Below, piece by piece: positions 41,371-51,672 of a stretch of 51,672 bases of DNA (the stretch's first letter is position 1; every line of letters begins with the position of its first letter). The stretch is from Pseudopyrenochaeta lycopersici (Eukaryota; Ascomycota; Dothideomycetes; Pleosporales; Pseudopyrenochaetaceae). The translations under genes were made by a program, and so were the position numbers. The notes below the pieces were generated by a model. The model did no database searches. It worked only from the letters and a program-made list of their open reading frames with translations, and was not told the origin of the DNA. The stretch is taken from contig NHZP01000116.1 in NCBI GenBank assembly GCA_003313425.1, positions 1-51,672 of the forward strand, read 5' to 3'.

Positions 41371-42403
41371 CTACCTATTACCTGTAGAGGAGTCCAATGA
41401 TGACATAGTTTCCAAACTAAACGCCCCCTCCCAGATGCCACCTCGCACTCCGCTTGGGTGGGATGCACGCGTCAGGACGCCTATTGCGATGCTGCCCAGG
41501 CGCTTTATGACTGGTAAAGCGATACCAAAGGAGCATAGTAACTGCAATATGGTATAAGCCTGGCGATGGTCAGACTGCGCCACGAACGAAGGTAGAGGCA
41601 TACCAAGAAGATATACTGGTGAGGGTAGATGCCCATCGTCCGGTTGGAATACGCTATGCTATATAGGACCATGGCCCCAACTAGCTGACATGATGTTGCA
41701 GCTGCATTTGGTATAACAAGCCAAAGCAGGAACTGCTTCAATGGTAGGCTCTCTTGCCTCGCTGCCGAGTCCTCATGGAGCCTCGATTGTCTCGCTCTTG
41801 ACCTGTTATGAATTCCCAACTGTATGCATGATGCTGCTGAGGCTAGGAATGACCCCATTGCGAGGCGAGAGAGTAATGCTGACTCGTTGAAAAGACGTGG
41901 CTTTTCGTTTCTGTTCTTTGTCAACGATATGAAAGCAACACAGAGGCTGTATGTCGTACGGCATTGAAGGAGCGATATCTGGTGCTGTAACGGCAGTAAA
42001 TAGGTACGTAGCCCAGATTGCCCAGGGAGGGAACTGCAAAATGCGCAATACTCGAGCGAGCTGATCACAAAACCAGTCAGCTGGAATGGGGATCTTGTTT
42101 GGGAGGTCTTACATTGGTGCCAACGAGAAGTTGCAGGTTGCAAAGCGCAACGATGTCCAGCCAGTATATTTGGCTTTTGGAGTGATGCGCCTGTACGGCT
42201 GCGATAACACCAGATACTGATAGTCCTATTTGAAGAAAGCCGAATACAGCCGCTACTCTTCTTTCCCAGACATAGCTGTAAACCAAAACTTCATTCGCCC
42301 TTGTCCTTTCGCGCAGCTGGACGTCGAAGTACATCAGCACGATGCTGAGTATGATGGAACCCGAGAAGCAGACGAGGAAGCAGATGAGAGAGATGAGAGC
42401 CAT
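41371..42403 (-). CDS. Multi-pass membrane protein, unknown function
   Basis: Four exons (42113-42403, 42008-42060, 41604-41946, 41371-41559) are joined by 52-, 61- and 44-nt introns with consistent phases, giving about 291 aa. The start at 42403 (MALISLICFLVCFSGSIIL) is preferred because the upstream in-frame ATG at 42532 would include a 17-C homopolymer. Predicted helices include IILSIVLMYF, VFGFLQIGLSVSGVIAAV, LLWLVIPNAAATSCQLVGAM and AYTILQLLCSFGIALPVI. The loops are basic (NRSRARQSRLHED). The tail is hydrophilic. I recognise no family. The splice solution is internally consistent, but the second intron (GTACCT donor) is the least certain because a read-through frame also looks hydrophobic. 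Confidence 0.6.
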
Positions 42404-42462
42404 TTCAAGGACAGAGGGGACAGCGGTGCTGCACCAGCGTGGAAAGGCACCCCCGTTATATA

Positions 42463-42479
42463 CCCCCCCCCCCCCCCCC
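42463..42479. repeat. Poly-C homopolymer, 17 nt
   Basis: A run of 17 C just upstream of the membrane-protein start. It is prone to length polymorphism and sequencing error. Confidence 0.9.
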
Positions 42480-42539
42480 AAAGATGCCGCTACTTCGCAT
42501 GCCTGAGCTCTTGTACAGGGGTTTAGCGTCACACCTCAG

Positions 42540-43482
42540 CAAGAGTGCCGCATGTATGAGGTTCATTGAGGCCTTGGTGCATGAATGATGTTGATCGTTG
42601 TACCACTTCTGGGTGCTGTTGCGCCTGGTGTACAGAGTGTGAGCGAATAGCCCCCTGTGCAGCGATTCATTGCTGTGCCACATGATGGTTACATAGGCAG
42701 GGTGAGCCTTGTCTCCATATAACAGGTATTTCAAGGGACGACATGGTCAAGGGTTGCGTTGTTCGGAGGCGCTGAAGAGAGCTGTCCTGTGTGCTGAGAG
42801 GTGAGGTGTTGCCTCATGTGTGTAAGCCCACGATGAGCCCGTATAGACAGTGGCCGTGAATCCTTGCTTGTAGCTACACAGGGATACTGCGCATTATTGC
42901 TTCATAACTGAGGAGGGATCGATGATCTGCTATGTGACAAGGCGAAGTCCATGTGGCGGTCTGTCTCGTTGTCACAATAAAGAGTATAGGTTATGTCGTG
43001 GGACTGGTAGGGGCTGATCGACCTGTTTTTCTTGTTACCTAAATGACTCCTGAGCATCTCAGGGGCCATATGTCATGCAACCCAAGTGGCTGAGCCCCTC
43101 TCTCATGTTCAGCTACATGCCCTGGGTTTCGAAGACGTTATAATCCCGCGGCCTTAGAATAAGAGGGCAGTGAATACGTCTGAATGGCCTCCGATAGCAA
43201 TACTATATGCTGGATCACGCAGATGGACTGTTCTAGGGGAAAATAGCCCACTGATACGAACAATTACCTTTGATTGTTCCCAACCCTGCTCCAGATACTG
43301 CACCTCGTATATCCGCAACAGACCTGGACATGTGCGCTTACCCGAACCCAATCCTAGCCAGCTTCGCTCCCGCGGCATGACATCTCTTAAATAGACGCCT
43401 TTCTTTCCTATACAAAACGTTCCACTTATCCGTTTACAACTCCCACAAAGACCAAATTTGTTCAACATCACCTGCTGTTAAC
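42540..43482. other. Divergent intergenic region, membrane protein and ligase
   Basis: About 0.9 kb without a recognised gene; probably holds both promoters. Confidence 0.4.
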
Positions 43483-46129
43483 ATGCCCTTTAACTTTAGT
43501 ATCCTATGCGACCTCCTCAACGAACTGGACCAAAACCGTGCCAGAAAATCATCAAGAACGCGTAATACCCTGAATTCCATCACCGAAATAGTTGTTTCCT
43601 GGTTCAACAAGTATGATGAAATCATACCGCGAGAAGGACAAGGAGCCGTTGCCTTCTTATCATGTCTATTTCCAGAGCGGAGGGCAGACCGTGTCTTTGA
43701 TCTGCGGGAAAATCGCCTCGAATCAATCATCAAGCAAGCCCAAGGGATCGGTGAAACACGTTTAAAGCAATTACAAAGTTGGAGGACTAGAGATGGTGCC
43801 GACTTTGCGTCCTGCGTCGAGCGCTTGATGTCTGCAACGGATGCAGAAGGCAGACACGGTTCAAGCGTGACTCTAGAAGAGCTTGACGAAACTCTAGACC
43901 GGGTTGCAGCCATTTCACCCTTCTCGTCCACCGAGCTGAGGCAGAGGGTGGAAGCCAAATACGAGGAGCCGATTCGGACTTATAACGTGCTGGTGAGAAT
44001 ATTTCGAAGATTATACAGCTCCGAAGCGAAGTGGATGGTCCGTATGATCCTGAAGTCCTATAGTCTAGTGCAGATCCCGGAAACACTGGCGATGCAAAAG
44101 TTCCATTTCCTTTTGCCTAATGTCCTGGGCTACCAAAATTCTTTCGAGGCTGCCGTAAGGATGTTGTCTGGAATCTCGATACGGCGGATGCCCGCCCCGC
44201 CAACGATAGCTGTCCAACTCTCGCTCAGAGACAAAGCCGCACGTCGGTTAAAGCCTCAAATTGGAGTTATGATTACACGAACAGCGCACGACAAGGCCAG
44301 AAGCATCAAGCATTGCTGTCAACTAGCAAAGGGTAGACGCATAAGTGTCGAGCGAAAGTACGATGGCGAGTACTGTCAAATGCACATTGAACTGAATAAG
44401 GGAAGGGATTGCATCAAAATCTTCTCCAAAAGCGGAAGAGACTCGACAGAAGATCGGACAGGCCTGCATGATGTGCTGCGAGATTGCCTGAGGCTCGACT
44501 CGGCAGACTGCAAGATCAAGAAGCAATGCATTCTGGATGGAGAGCTACTGGTCTGGAACGATCACAGCGAGCGGATTGAACCCTTCCATAAGATCCGCAA
44601 GCATGTACCACGATCCGGCCGATTCCTTGGAACCCGGGAAGACTCACCCACCAATATTCATGAGCATCTTATGATCATGTTTTATGATCTGCTCCTACAC
44701 GATGACACCTCCTATATCACAGATACTCACGATGCGCGCCGGCAGCGACTTTGCTCACTAGTCCACTGTATTCCCGGCCGAGCGGCCATTGGCAGCCGCG
44801 AGAACATCGATTTCTCCTCTCGCCATGCCCCCGAACAGCTTCGCGAGGCATTCTCTCGAGCCATTATACAGCGATGGGAAGGCCTGGTGCTGAAGGGACG
44901 AGATGAACCTTACTACTCACTCTCTGGAAATAATAGATTCATCAAGTTGAAGAAAGACTACATCCAAGGGCTAGGAGACACCGCTGATTTTGCTATCGTG
45001 GGTGGCCGCCGCGATCCGATGGACGAACAAGAACTTGGGATGGGGAAGTTGCGGTGGACATCATTCTATATTGGATGCCTAGAAAACAAGGACCGAGTTT
45101 GTCGTCTTGACGTCAAGCCGATATTTCGCGTCATCGACAAGGTAGGCCAGCACGGTATGGCCAAAGAGGATATTCTTTTTCTCAACAGACTTGGATACTT
45201 CCAAGAAACACCTTTTTCTCTCTCCACCCCCGAGCTCGACGTCAGGTTAGAACGAGGGAAGCTGCCTTGGCCAACCGACTTGTTTAAGCGACCCTTCGTT
45301 GCGAATGTAATGGGTGCTGGCTTTGACAAACCGGCCAACACCAGGTATTATGCTCTGCAATTTCCTCGGGTGCAGAAGATCCATCGGGACCGTACGTTCA
45401 AGGATACGGTTAGCTTTGGCGAGCTGCAAGAATTAGCAAGGAAGAGCATGGAAATGCCGCAGGAGATCGAGAGCGAAAACAGAAACTGGCTCGAGAAGCT
45501 CAAACAAACATACTCTAATCCAGACTACTTGAGAAATTCCATGAATCGCACAATCAGCTCTAGCGGTGGCCTAGAGAAAAGGGAGAGTGAAGAGGAGGAA
45601 AACGGAAAGGTAAAAGGGGATCATTCACCTTTGGATGACAGTTTCTTTCAGCCATTGAAGCGAAAGCTCCTCTCAGAGGATTATCAACCGACCGTCAAAC
45701 GAGCTAAGGTATCGCTTATTACTTTGACAGACGCTGAGGGCATGCATCAGTCCCCTGCTACGTTGATGTGTACAAGCCTTTCTTCTTTCCATGAAGACTC
45801 ATCGGTCACACTCTCCGCCAACTCTTCAGTGACTGAGCCCGCAGCGGAAGCGTTCGCAAGAAGTCATGACCGACCGCGAGGGAGTATAGCAACTTCATTT
45901 ACTCACCAGGAAGTAACGAGTGAGACGGAGCACCAAATGGTCAGTTCCTTACGCCTTGCAACAAACGGGTAGCTAATGCGTAAACTAGCCGGGAAAATGT
46001 TCTCGTTGTACCTGCGAGAAATATGTGGTCGATGAGATCCGTTTTACCACTACAATACTCTATGAGAAGCTTCCGGAACTCAAGTGCACTTGCAATCATC
46101 GAATTCATGACCATAGTATCATCACCTAA
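43483..46129 (+). CDS. ATP-dependent DNA ligase with Cys/His-rich C-terminus
   Basis: Two exons (43483-45939 and 45989-46129) flank a 49-nt intron (GTCAGT..CTAG, phase 0), giving about 865 aa. The N-terminal DNA-binding-like region covers about residues 1-250 (EIIPREGQGAVAFLSCLFPE). The adenylation domain follows: motif I is ERKYDGEY with the nucleotidyl-accepting Lys at residue 292. Later motifs are LDGELLVW, MIMFYDLLL, WEGLVLKGRDEPY and FIKLKKDY. An OB-fold part ends near residue 650. The tail is unrelated low-complexity sequence plus a short second exon with CSRCTC and CTCNHRIHDH, a possible zinc-binding end. Ligase motif I is normally KxDGxR; here the Arg is Tyr. No BRCT domain is seen, unlike ligase IV. 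It is an accessory fungal ligase-like protein; nick sealing is inferred from the family. No stops or frameshifts. Confidence 0.85.
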
Positions 46130-46163
46130 GTAAGAGGGGTAATAGCTCTTGGGAGGATGGAGG

Positions 46164-46216
46164 AGGGAAGGAAGGAAGAGGGAGGGAGGGAGGGAGGGAG
46201 GGAGGGAGGGAGGGAG
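46164..46216. repeat. AGGG/GGGA microsatellite
   Basis: About 50 bp of GGAGGGA-type repeats just 3' of the ligase gene. G-rich enough for G-quadruplex formation on the plus strand. Confidence 0.9.
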
Positions 46217-46566
46217 ATGGATGAGAGGTGGTCTCTATTAGATAATGTTCAAATCACATAATACCTAGCTCAGAACATAGCATCGTAATGGATATGCAGC
46301 TACCTGAGCAGTGCTACGATATTTTGGCTGGCCATGAGATGCGAAGTTCTGACGAGACCGCCATGCTATTGTCAGTGTGGATACATGGATGGAGAGGGTC
46401 AGAGAAGAAAGGAAGAAATTGACGAGGACAAACTCGTGGGCGCTTGATGACAATGATGGATTCTAATCAATGCAGCTCCTTTATGGTACTTTGCTACGCT
46501 TTGCCGTGGTAGTCTTCGCTGTTGCCATGTCTGTCGTTGTGCCCTACCACCGCCAAAATCCCTCCC
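46217..46566. other. Intergenic
   Basis: No recognised gene between the microsatellite and the minus-strand membrane protein. Confidence 0.4.
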
Positions 46567-47177
46567 TCACGGCCTCCTTCCCACCCTCCACCGATGTACA
46601 GCAACGCAACTACAAATCGTCATCCCTATATAACACGTCCCTAATATCCCTTGAATCCAACACTCCATCCATATAATCTTGTACCGAACATCCAAGTCAT
46701 TAACGCTGACTTCTTGCGAATAGACCACTAGTATGTTGAAGACACAGACGAAGGTATACAGGCCGACGAGCACAAGCGAAAATGTGAGAGCGACAGCAGG
46801 GTGGAAGGTGAGCGTCCGCGACTTTATAGACAGCGAGGGCGTCTGGAAGATAAGAGCAAGGGTAACGAAAGTGTAGAACACATCGGAAATCAAGGCGGGA
46901 CCTATACGGAACCAGAACAAAAACCTGACACTGAAGTTAATAAGAGTCATACAAATGCATCGAGCGACAAGAAGATGACATACGGGTAATCGTGTTTGTA
47001 GGGGTCGTCTGTCTTCCACCAGATAACATATAACGAATATTCCACAATTACGAAAATGATGAAGAGGGGAAGTATGAAGTTCTTGATGATAAAGATCTTG
47101 TGGTGGCTGCTGCCTTGCCAACGAGGATCGCGAGGCGATGTGAGTGGTATGAAGATGCCCATTGTGAGTCTTTTCAA
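46567..47177 (-). CDS. Multi-pass membrane protein, unknown function, join unresolved
   Basis: Exon 1 from 47177 (MKRLTMGIFIPLTSPRDPRW) holds the helix IIKNFILPLFIIFVIVEYSL and ends near YPYVIFLSLDAF around 46955. The second part lies in another frame from about 46925 to 46567: PALISDVFYTFVTLALIF, ALTFSLVLVGLYTFVCVFN, WIQGILGTCYIGMTICSCV. It ends WRVGRRP. A GTATGA..GTATAG intron of 51 nt is attractive by length but gives the wrong phase by one, so either the donor differs or there is a 1-nt lesion. Predicted as three or four transmembrane helices. No family recognised. Confidence 0.5.
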
Positions 47178-47785
47178 GTTTTAAAGTGGGTTTGTACCGC
47201 TCGAGGTTCTTGGGAAGGCTGCGTCAGTTTAAGTATGAGTTAACGACCTTGGCTCTCGCATGTGGTCTTTCCTTTTCCTCTCATTCCATTTGGGCAGGTC
47301 CCCCAAGCAGCCTACCACAGATGACTTCGCCTTCAGCAGTCTGCCTACCATCAGGGCCATGATTGAAAGACCGGAGTGGATGAGCCTTACGATTGGCGTA
47401 AAAGGGATATAATTGGGTGGATGTGTACGATGCATAGCCTCATTTGCTGAGTCCAAGAACGGAAACTCAACGCAACCTTGCGATGTTGGATAGGTCGATG
47501 TGCTTGCATTTGCCAGAGAGCATGATTGTATAGTTGCCGGACATTTGGCACAGGCAGCAGACCGTCATTGTAGTACCTGCGCCTGCTGGGGGGTCGTCGA
47601 GCGACTGCGCGAGGTCGAAGGATTCGAGTGAGTGTGACAGCGAGGGTGGGGTAAATATACGAAGGAGCTCGTATTAACGTAATTCCCAGCATCTGTGAGA
47701 AAAGGTGAAGTGTGTTGGGGTAGAAACCATAGAGCTACCCACAAAAGTTGTTATCATGAGATTTTCTGGTGTTGCGATTAAATTG
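47178..47785. other. 0.6-kb interval with unassigned coding-like frames
   Basis: The minus strand shows TVCCLCQMSGNYTIMLSGKC near 47500-47580 and FPFLDSANEAMHRTHPPNYI near 47400-47460. They could be exons of one small gene, possibly 5' of the membrane protein, but I could not connect them. Confidence 0.3.
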
Positions 47786-48076
47786 CTAACTGATAGTTAT
47801 AGAACATTTGCGCAATCTAAAATTAATAAGTCGCTGTGGTGGTCGAATAATTCGCCGAGAGCGAGAGCTGGCATGAACAGCTACTTCAACCTCAGAAGTA
47901 TCCTTATTAACCACAACATCCTCTGAAGCTTCTATAAGCTTGATGCTACGTCTCTTGCCTATTTTAGATAATTTGAGATCATTGTGGAGTTGTTTCTGAA
48001 GCTCCCAAGTGACCTTCTGCTCCTCGCGATCTATAGCTTTCTGGTCAGTCTCGGTGAGTGGAGGTGACGTCATCAC
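47786..48076 (-). pseudogene. Pogo-like transposase C-terminal relic
   Basis: The minus strand reads KQLHNDLKLSKIGKRRSIK and ends SRRIIRPPQRLINF. It matches the tail of the relic at 541-1084 (QQLQSDLKLSKKGKRQSLK, RPIRPPQR). Catalytic and HTH parts are absent and no TIRs were found. Confidence 0.75.
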
Positions 48077-48477
48077 ACTTGACTATTGTCGAACGTAAAC
48101 TGGCCCATAATTAACTTCTACATCGCTGCCAGCATAATTCCCAGCGCAGTGCGCTAACTCGCAGTTCAATGGTTACTGTATTCTCAGCACCGTTAACTGG
48201 GTAATATTATCTGGAATAAGGATTACAGAGAATATAGCTAGATCTAGCAACTCCTGGGTCGACCGATACTGGTGACACCGCCTTGTTGGCTACAGTGTTG
48301 TCGCGTTGTCTTACAAAGCACCATTCTCCTTCACATATCCCTCATACGATGGGATGTCGTTTTCCCTGCACTAGACTTCCAGTCTAAGGCTAATGTTCTT
48401 GCTGTTCTTCCCCCGTGGCCAGCGATGATTCATATCCGTAGGAGCAAATTGGAGCCGTCGACATCGCTTAGTTTGTA
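48077..48477. other. Intergenic
   Basis: Nothing recognised. Confidence 0.4.
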
Positions 48478-48936
48478 GTGCTAGTGGGAAATAGACAGCG
48501 AGAGGGTTCAGGACTGAAAGACCTTACCATCCAGCTCATTGTGGCGTTGCAGGCTCTGCCAGTTGCTCGATCACTTCCATCCGTCGCTGGTCGCGGGACC
48601 CTTCGTAGCGATCTTTTACGACTTGAGCTCTCAACTGAGTCTGACAACTTCGACCTCGAACGTGTTATACCCCTTCTCAAAGCGACCCTCAATAATGAGC
48701 CCGACGATGCCCAGCGAATTTATAGCTTTACATCCAAACGGAAATCCTCGTGCCGCCTTAACTCCTCCATTAATTGCGAAACTCCCCGTACAGTGGTTGC
48801 CACTTTAATGGTTTGCGCTAAGGTAGACAGCCTTCAGCGACAAGTAGAGGTGATCGCGAAAAGCTCAGAGCCGGCACCCGAACAGGCCCACTACGGAAAC
48901 TTAGTGAGCAGAAAGACCACTAGCAAGGAAGGTTGA
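48478..48936 (+). pseudogene. Fragment of a fungal repeated ORF (kinase-associated N-terminal type)
   Basis: The plus strand reads PSVAGRGTLRSDLLRLELST, then SDNFDLERVIPLLKATLNNE. This resembles the N-terminal conserved region of a family of ascomycete hypothetical proteins often fused to fungal-type kinase domains. The expected continuation after LNNEPDD is lost and the rest diverges in frame. No kinase motifs are present. The identification is from memory of the family pattern and is tentative. Confidence 0.35.
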
Positions 48937-50516
48937 CAAGTACACCGTCTTTAAAGCGGCAGACTAGACGTGATACAAAAAACAGCATAGTCCAGGCACA
49001 GCAGTTCGCTTACCAATCATGGTGAGGTGTAGGCAATGCGAGAATGGTACTTTGAGTTGCCACCGCTAGCGGGACGATGGCCGACCCGCACCAGCCACAC
49101 CCTTGCCGTGAACGTCTAGAATGGGTGGCGTTGGGAAGAGATATAACGATCGTTTCCGGTGACAGAGAACGGCATGCAGCCCTAGATAGTGTAGTGCCTT
49201 GCCAAGCATTGCTACCATCACAGCTCTGCTATCCTTATCCATCGCGACATGAACAATCTAAACCGCTTATGTCCCTTACATGTCAAACTAAAGCACATCT
49301 CTACAACCCTAAAGATTGCAGTGCTCACGTAGGGAGCTGTTTGTTATTTGACCATACGATAGCTGTATCACCAAAACATATCGAGCCCTTCCACCTTCGT
49401 ATGCGCTTACAACGACGGCGTTCCACCAGCGACGCTCAACCCACTTGCCGAAGCGTAGGCGCCGATTTCCAGGGCCACTCCGCCTCATCTTATACCCCTC
49501 TTGTGTCATCGTATTCCCCCTCAACGAGCTGAGATTAGATCTCGGCTGCTGCTGCTTGGTCTAGGAATCGGCTCGAGTGGGCTTGAGACATGGGCACATG
49601 GTGAGCCTAATTAGGTCTTTCGTTCGGTCAGCGGAGGGAATAACAGTGGGTTTCGGGGCTTGAGGGCGAGGAAGCTATCGAGGTCATCGTGCGTTGGACC
49701 GCATTTCAAGGTGCGTATGATCGCTGTGTTGACCGCTTCGACGCTGGAAACACGTTGGCTGACAAGCGCCGTGGCCGTGCGGATCTTGGCACTGCTCCCA
49801 ATCCCAAGCCGGATTTAATCGTAAACGGGCAGTGTTATGTCAGCTTTGACAAGAATTGCTCTGATTGGAGGGTTTTTAACGAAAGTACTGGTCTGGGTGG
49901 TGATCGCGCATGAATCCGCGCCTAGATCAGCCCTCACGGCTAAACATGGCTCATAAGTGTTTCTATTGGATCCCTAGACGTATACGAAAGCTGCGCATGT
50001 GTTGCGATAGATGGAAATGATGGTGGTGGCTCTGTGTTGGGGGATGTTCGTTATTGCTATGAAGAAGGTCTCCTCGCGGATCGGAAGGGCAAGCGACTAT
50101 GCGACTGTAATTTTTGTACAGATGCACATGGATAGGTTCAGGGGTCATCTTAGTATGTAGGTTAAGAGGAATTTCAGATTATTAACGCGCGTACAGATTT
50201 TTGTATTGCTGCAAAGTCTAAGTACCTACAATTTTGTCCGTTACGGCGGTTGTTCCGTTACGAAGGGATGCACGTTAGTTAGGTTAATCTTTAAGAATTA
50301 TGTTAGAATTGACAGTATTTTTCGATATATCGATGACAGTGACGCTAAATTGTGAATGCGGATGAGACTAGGCTTATAACTGTAGGCAGGGTAGCAATAA
50401 AAGGTAATGTATATTCTCTCTGTCTCTGTGTATAAAGTGCGGCTAATAATATCCATATAGGAATAGACGGATGAATTAGCAGTAAACTACGTGACTGTAA
50501 GTGTCCTAGGCTTACA
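48937..50516. other. 1.6-kb interval without a supported gene
   Basis: An open plus frame at 49077-49532 (MADPHQPHPCRERLEW) shows no known motif. Repeat family C copy 2 lies at 49787-49820. Confidence 0.35.
49787..49820 (+). repeat. Dispersed repeat family C, copy 2
   Basis: 34-bp exact inverted partner of 40299-40332; encodes GTAPNPKPDLI on the plus strand. Confidence 0.85.
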
Positions 50517-51299
50517 TTACCACTTGTGGGTTGGGTCGTTTCTCCAAATGTAGTCGTCGATGTGTTTCTGATCCACTACACCAAGTGGCTGTCCAAGAGC
50601 TGCTCTAACGGCAGCTATCTTTTGATAAGAGGGTCTGTCAACTAATGCAGAATTCCATCTCGCGTAATGTGGAAACTCCTTGGACGGGTCGTATCCTGGG
50701 AGCAATTGGGGAACTATCTCGTTGGTAACCACGAAGACAAGGTCAGCGAAAGTGACCTTGTCGCCGGTGAGATAGCTGTTGCTAGACTTTTTGAGATGTT
50801 CATCGAGCATTCCAATAGTGCGCTTGATCGTCGATTCATAGCGGTCGAGGGCAGACTGGACATACTCTGCGTGTTTGTACAAGAACCAAGCATGTTGACT
50901 GTAGTACATGTGTTGTTCAGACGCTTGAAATTGCATCCACGCCAGTTCTAAGTACTTGACTGGCCCAGAGAGGGAGTGCAATGTGCCAGATTTATCGTAA
51001 GTGTCAAGAAGGTAGAGAATAATAGCGCCTGCCTATTTTTCGTGTTAGAATTCTAAATTCACATACCCAGCTGAATCATGCAGCCTAACCTCAAACAGCC
51101 TTATTCCGGTGTTATGATCCTCAATAGCGGGAGCTTTAGAGTTCGGGTTGAGAGACTTATAGGGTTCTGAATTCATTTCAGAGCTTTCGAGGTACTTGTT
51201 CTCATAAGGAACCTTTAATTCCTCGAGTAGGATAGCGACTCTCCACGGGACAGGACCTCTGGTATGGGAGTAAAGAATAATGGGTTTAATAGCAGACAT
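50517..51299 (-). CDS. Glutathione S-transferase
   Basis: Two exons (51090-51299 and 50517-51032) flank a 57-nt intron (phase 0), giving 241 aa. The N-terminal thioredoxin fold reads IILYSHTRGPVPWRVAILLE, then LNPNSKAPAIED (cis-Pro region). The splice joins RLFE to AGAIILYLLDTYD, the GSH-binding ExxAI region where Ser/Glu follow the family rule (FEAGAI here). The C-terminal helical domain follows (LTGDKVTFADLVFV, FPHYARWNSALVDRPSYQKI), including the N-capping box-like TFADL. This is typical of fungal Ure2/theta-type GSTs. Role: conjugation of glutathione to electrophiles in the cytosol. The gene appears intact and its promoter faces the window end. Confidence 0.9.
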
Positions 51300-51672
51300 A
51301 TTAATTCCCTAGTAGTTATGTTTTGAATGGTAATCAACAGGCCTAGGGCAGAGATGATGGCGACGGGTGGAACGAGTACTTTAACTGGAGCTTAAATACC
51401 CCAGTAAAGCGGGAACGACTCACTCTTGCCGGAGAACTTGCTTTCCGCCCTCCGAGACCAACGGATTTATGCATAAGTCAATCGGAATGATACTTCGATG
51501 ATACCCGCATGTCATTCGTTCTCATGCCCGCTGACTAAGCGGGGATGATATACTGCAAGTACGTACGTGCGTCACTAGCTTCCACTGGGGCTGGCTTCAG
51601 ATTCACACCACTGTTCGAAGTTGTCACGTAGAGCAAGAGCTGACTCGTCTGTCCAGGGAAGCTCCTAGTTAC
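51300..51672. other. Promoter side of the GST gene
   Basis: No further gene recognised to the window end. Confidence 0.4.

Noticed and set aside
46940..47000. Canonical 51-nt intron in the membrane protein at 46567-47177
   Set aside because: Size and borders fit, but the phase is off by one, so I do not assert it.
49077..49532. Plus-strand 151-codon open frame as a gene
   Set aside because: No motif, no intron context, and composition not clearly coding.
1..51672. Starship-type giant element or heterokaryon-linked cargo segment
   Set aside because: No DUF3435 tyrosine recombinase captain or matching element ends seen; the mix of genes alone is not evidence.
1..51672. tRNA, rRNA, CRISPR or telomeric repeats
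   Set aside because: No tRNA A/B-box pairs, rRNA segments, spaced repeats or TTAGGG arrays found by eye.

Overview
The window comes from a filamentous ascomycete (Pezizomycotina-type) nuclear genome. Intact genes carry several short GT-AG introns of about 43-65 nt with CTNAC-like branch sites. The protein families are typical of such fungi: HET-domain proteins, PTH11/rhodopsin-like seven-helix receptors, a MARVEL protein, an arrestin with a PY motif, and an SREBP-like bHLH. The transposons are fungal Tc1/mariner and pogo types, and two carry in-frame stops of the kind left by RIP (CpA to TpA). I cannot name the species.

Layout. 1-3.3 kb: a broken TPR (NLR-tail-like) fragment, a pogo transposase relic, and a complete pogo-like element with 43-bp terminal inverted repeats (TIRs). 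4.0-9.1 kb: a frameshifted HET gene, a broken Cys-rich secreted protein with an NCGACG core, and an apparently intact three-exon secreted protein with two related halves. 10.7-15.7 kb: a HET gene, an uncharacterised four-exon gene, and another pogo relic. 16.0-17.7 kb: a Tc1-like element with about 14 in-frame stops. 18.1-20.2 kb: a MARVEL gene and its decayed copy. 20.7-25.7 kb: a bHLH gene, two inverted-repeat structures, and an intact arrestin-family gene. 26.4-27.7 kb: a complete Tc1-like transposon with an intact 375-aa transposase.

31.4-36.2 kb: a rhodopsin-like receptor gene. One of its introns, originally about 54 nt, now holds a second Tc1-like element. That element's left terminus is in turn interrupted by a dead pogo-like element with perfect 69-bp TIRs. 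36.3-40.1 kb: a HET pseudogene, a LINE-type reverse transcriptase scrap, and a second rhodopsin-like gene on the minus strand. 41.4-42.4 kb: a multi-pass membrane protein. 43.5-46.1 kb: an intact ATP-dependent DNA ligase with a Cys/His-rich tail and an unusual motif I. 46.5-48.1 kb: a membrane protein and another pogo tail. 50.5-51.3 kb: a glutathione S-transferase.

The genes do not form one pathway. This is an accessory, transposon-rich region with scattered intact genes (secreted protein, MARVEL, arrestin, receptor, ligase, GST) among decayed self-recognition genes and at least eight transposon copies or fragments. I found no tRNA, rRNA, CRISPR or telomere repeats. The clearest biological story is the intron-contained nested transposon at 32.25-35.52 kb. 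The second is that two pogo-like elements with unrelated TIR sequences both carry a motif repeated at a 17-nt period.
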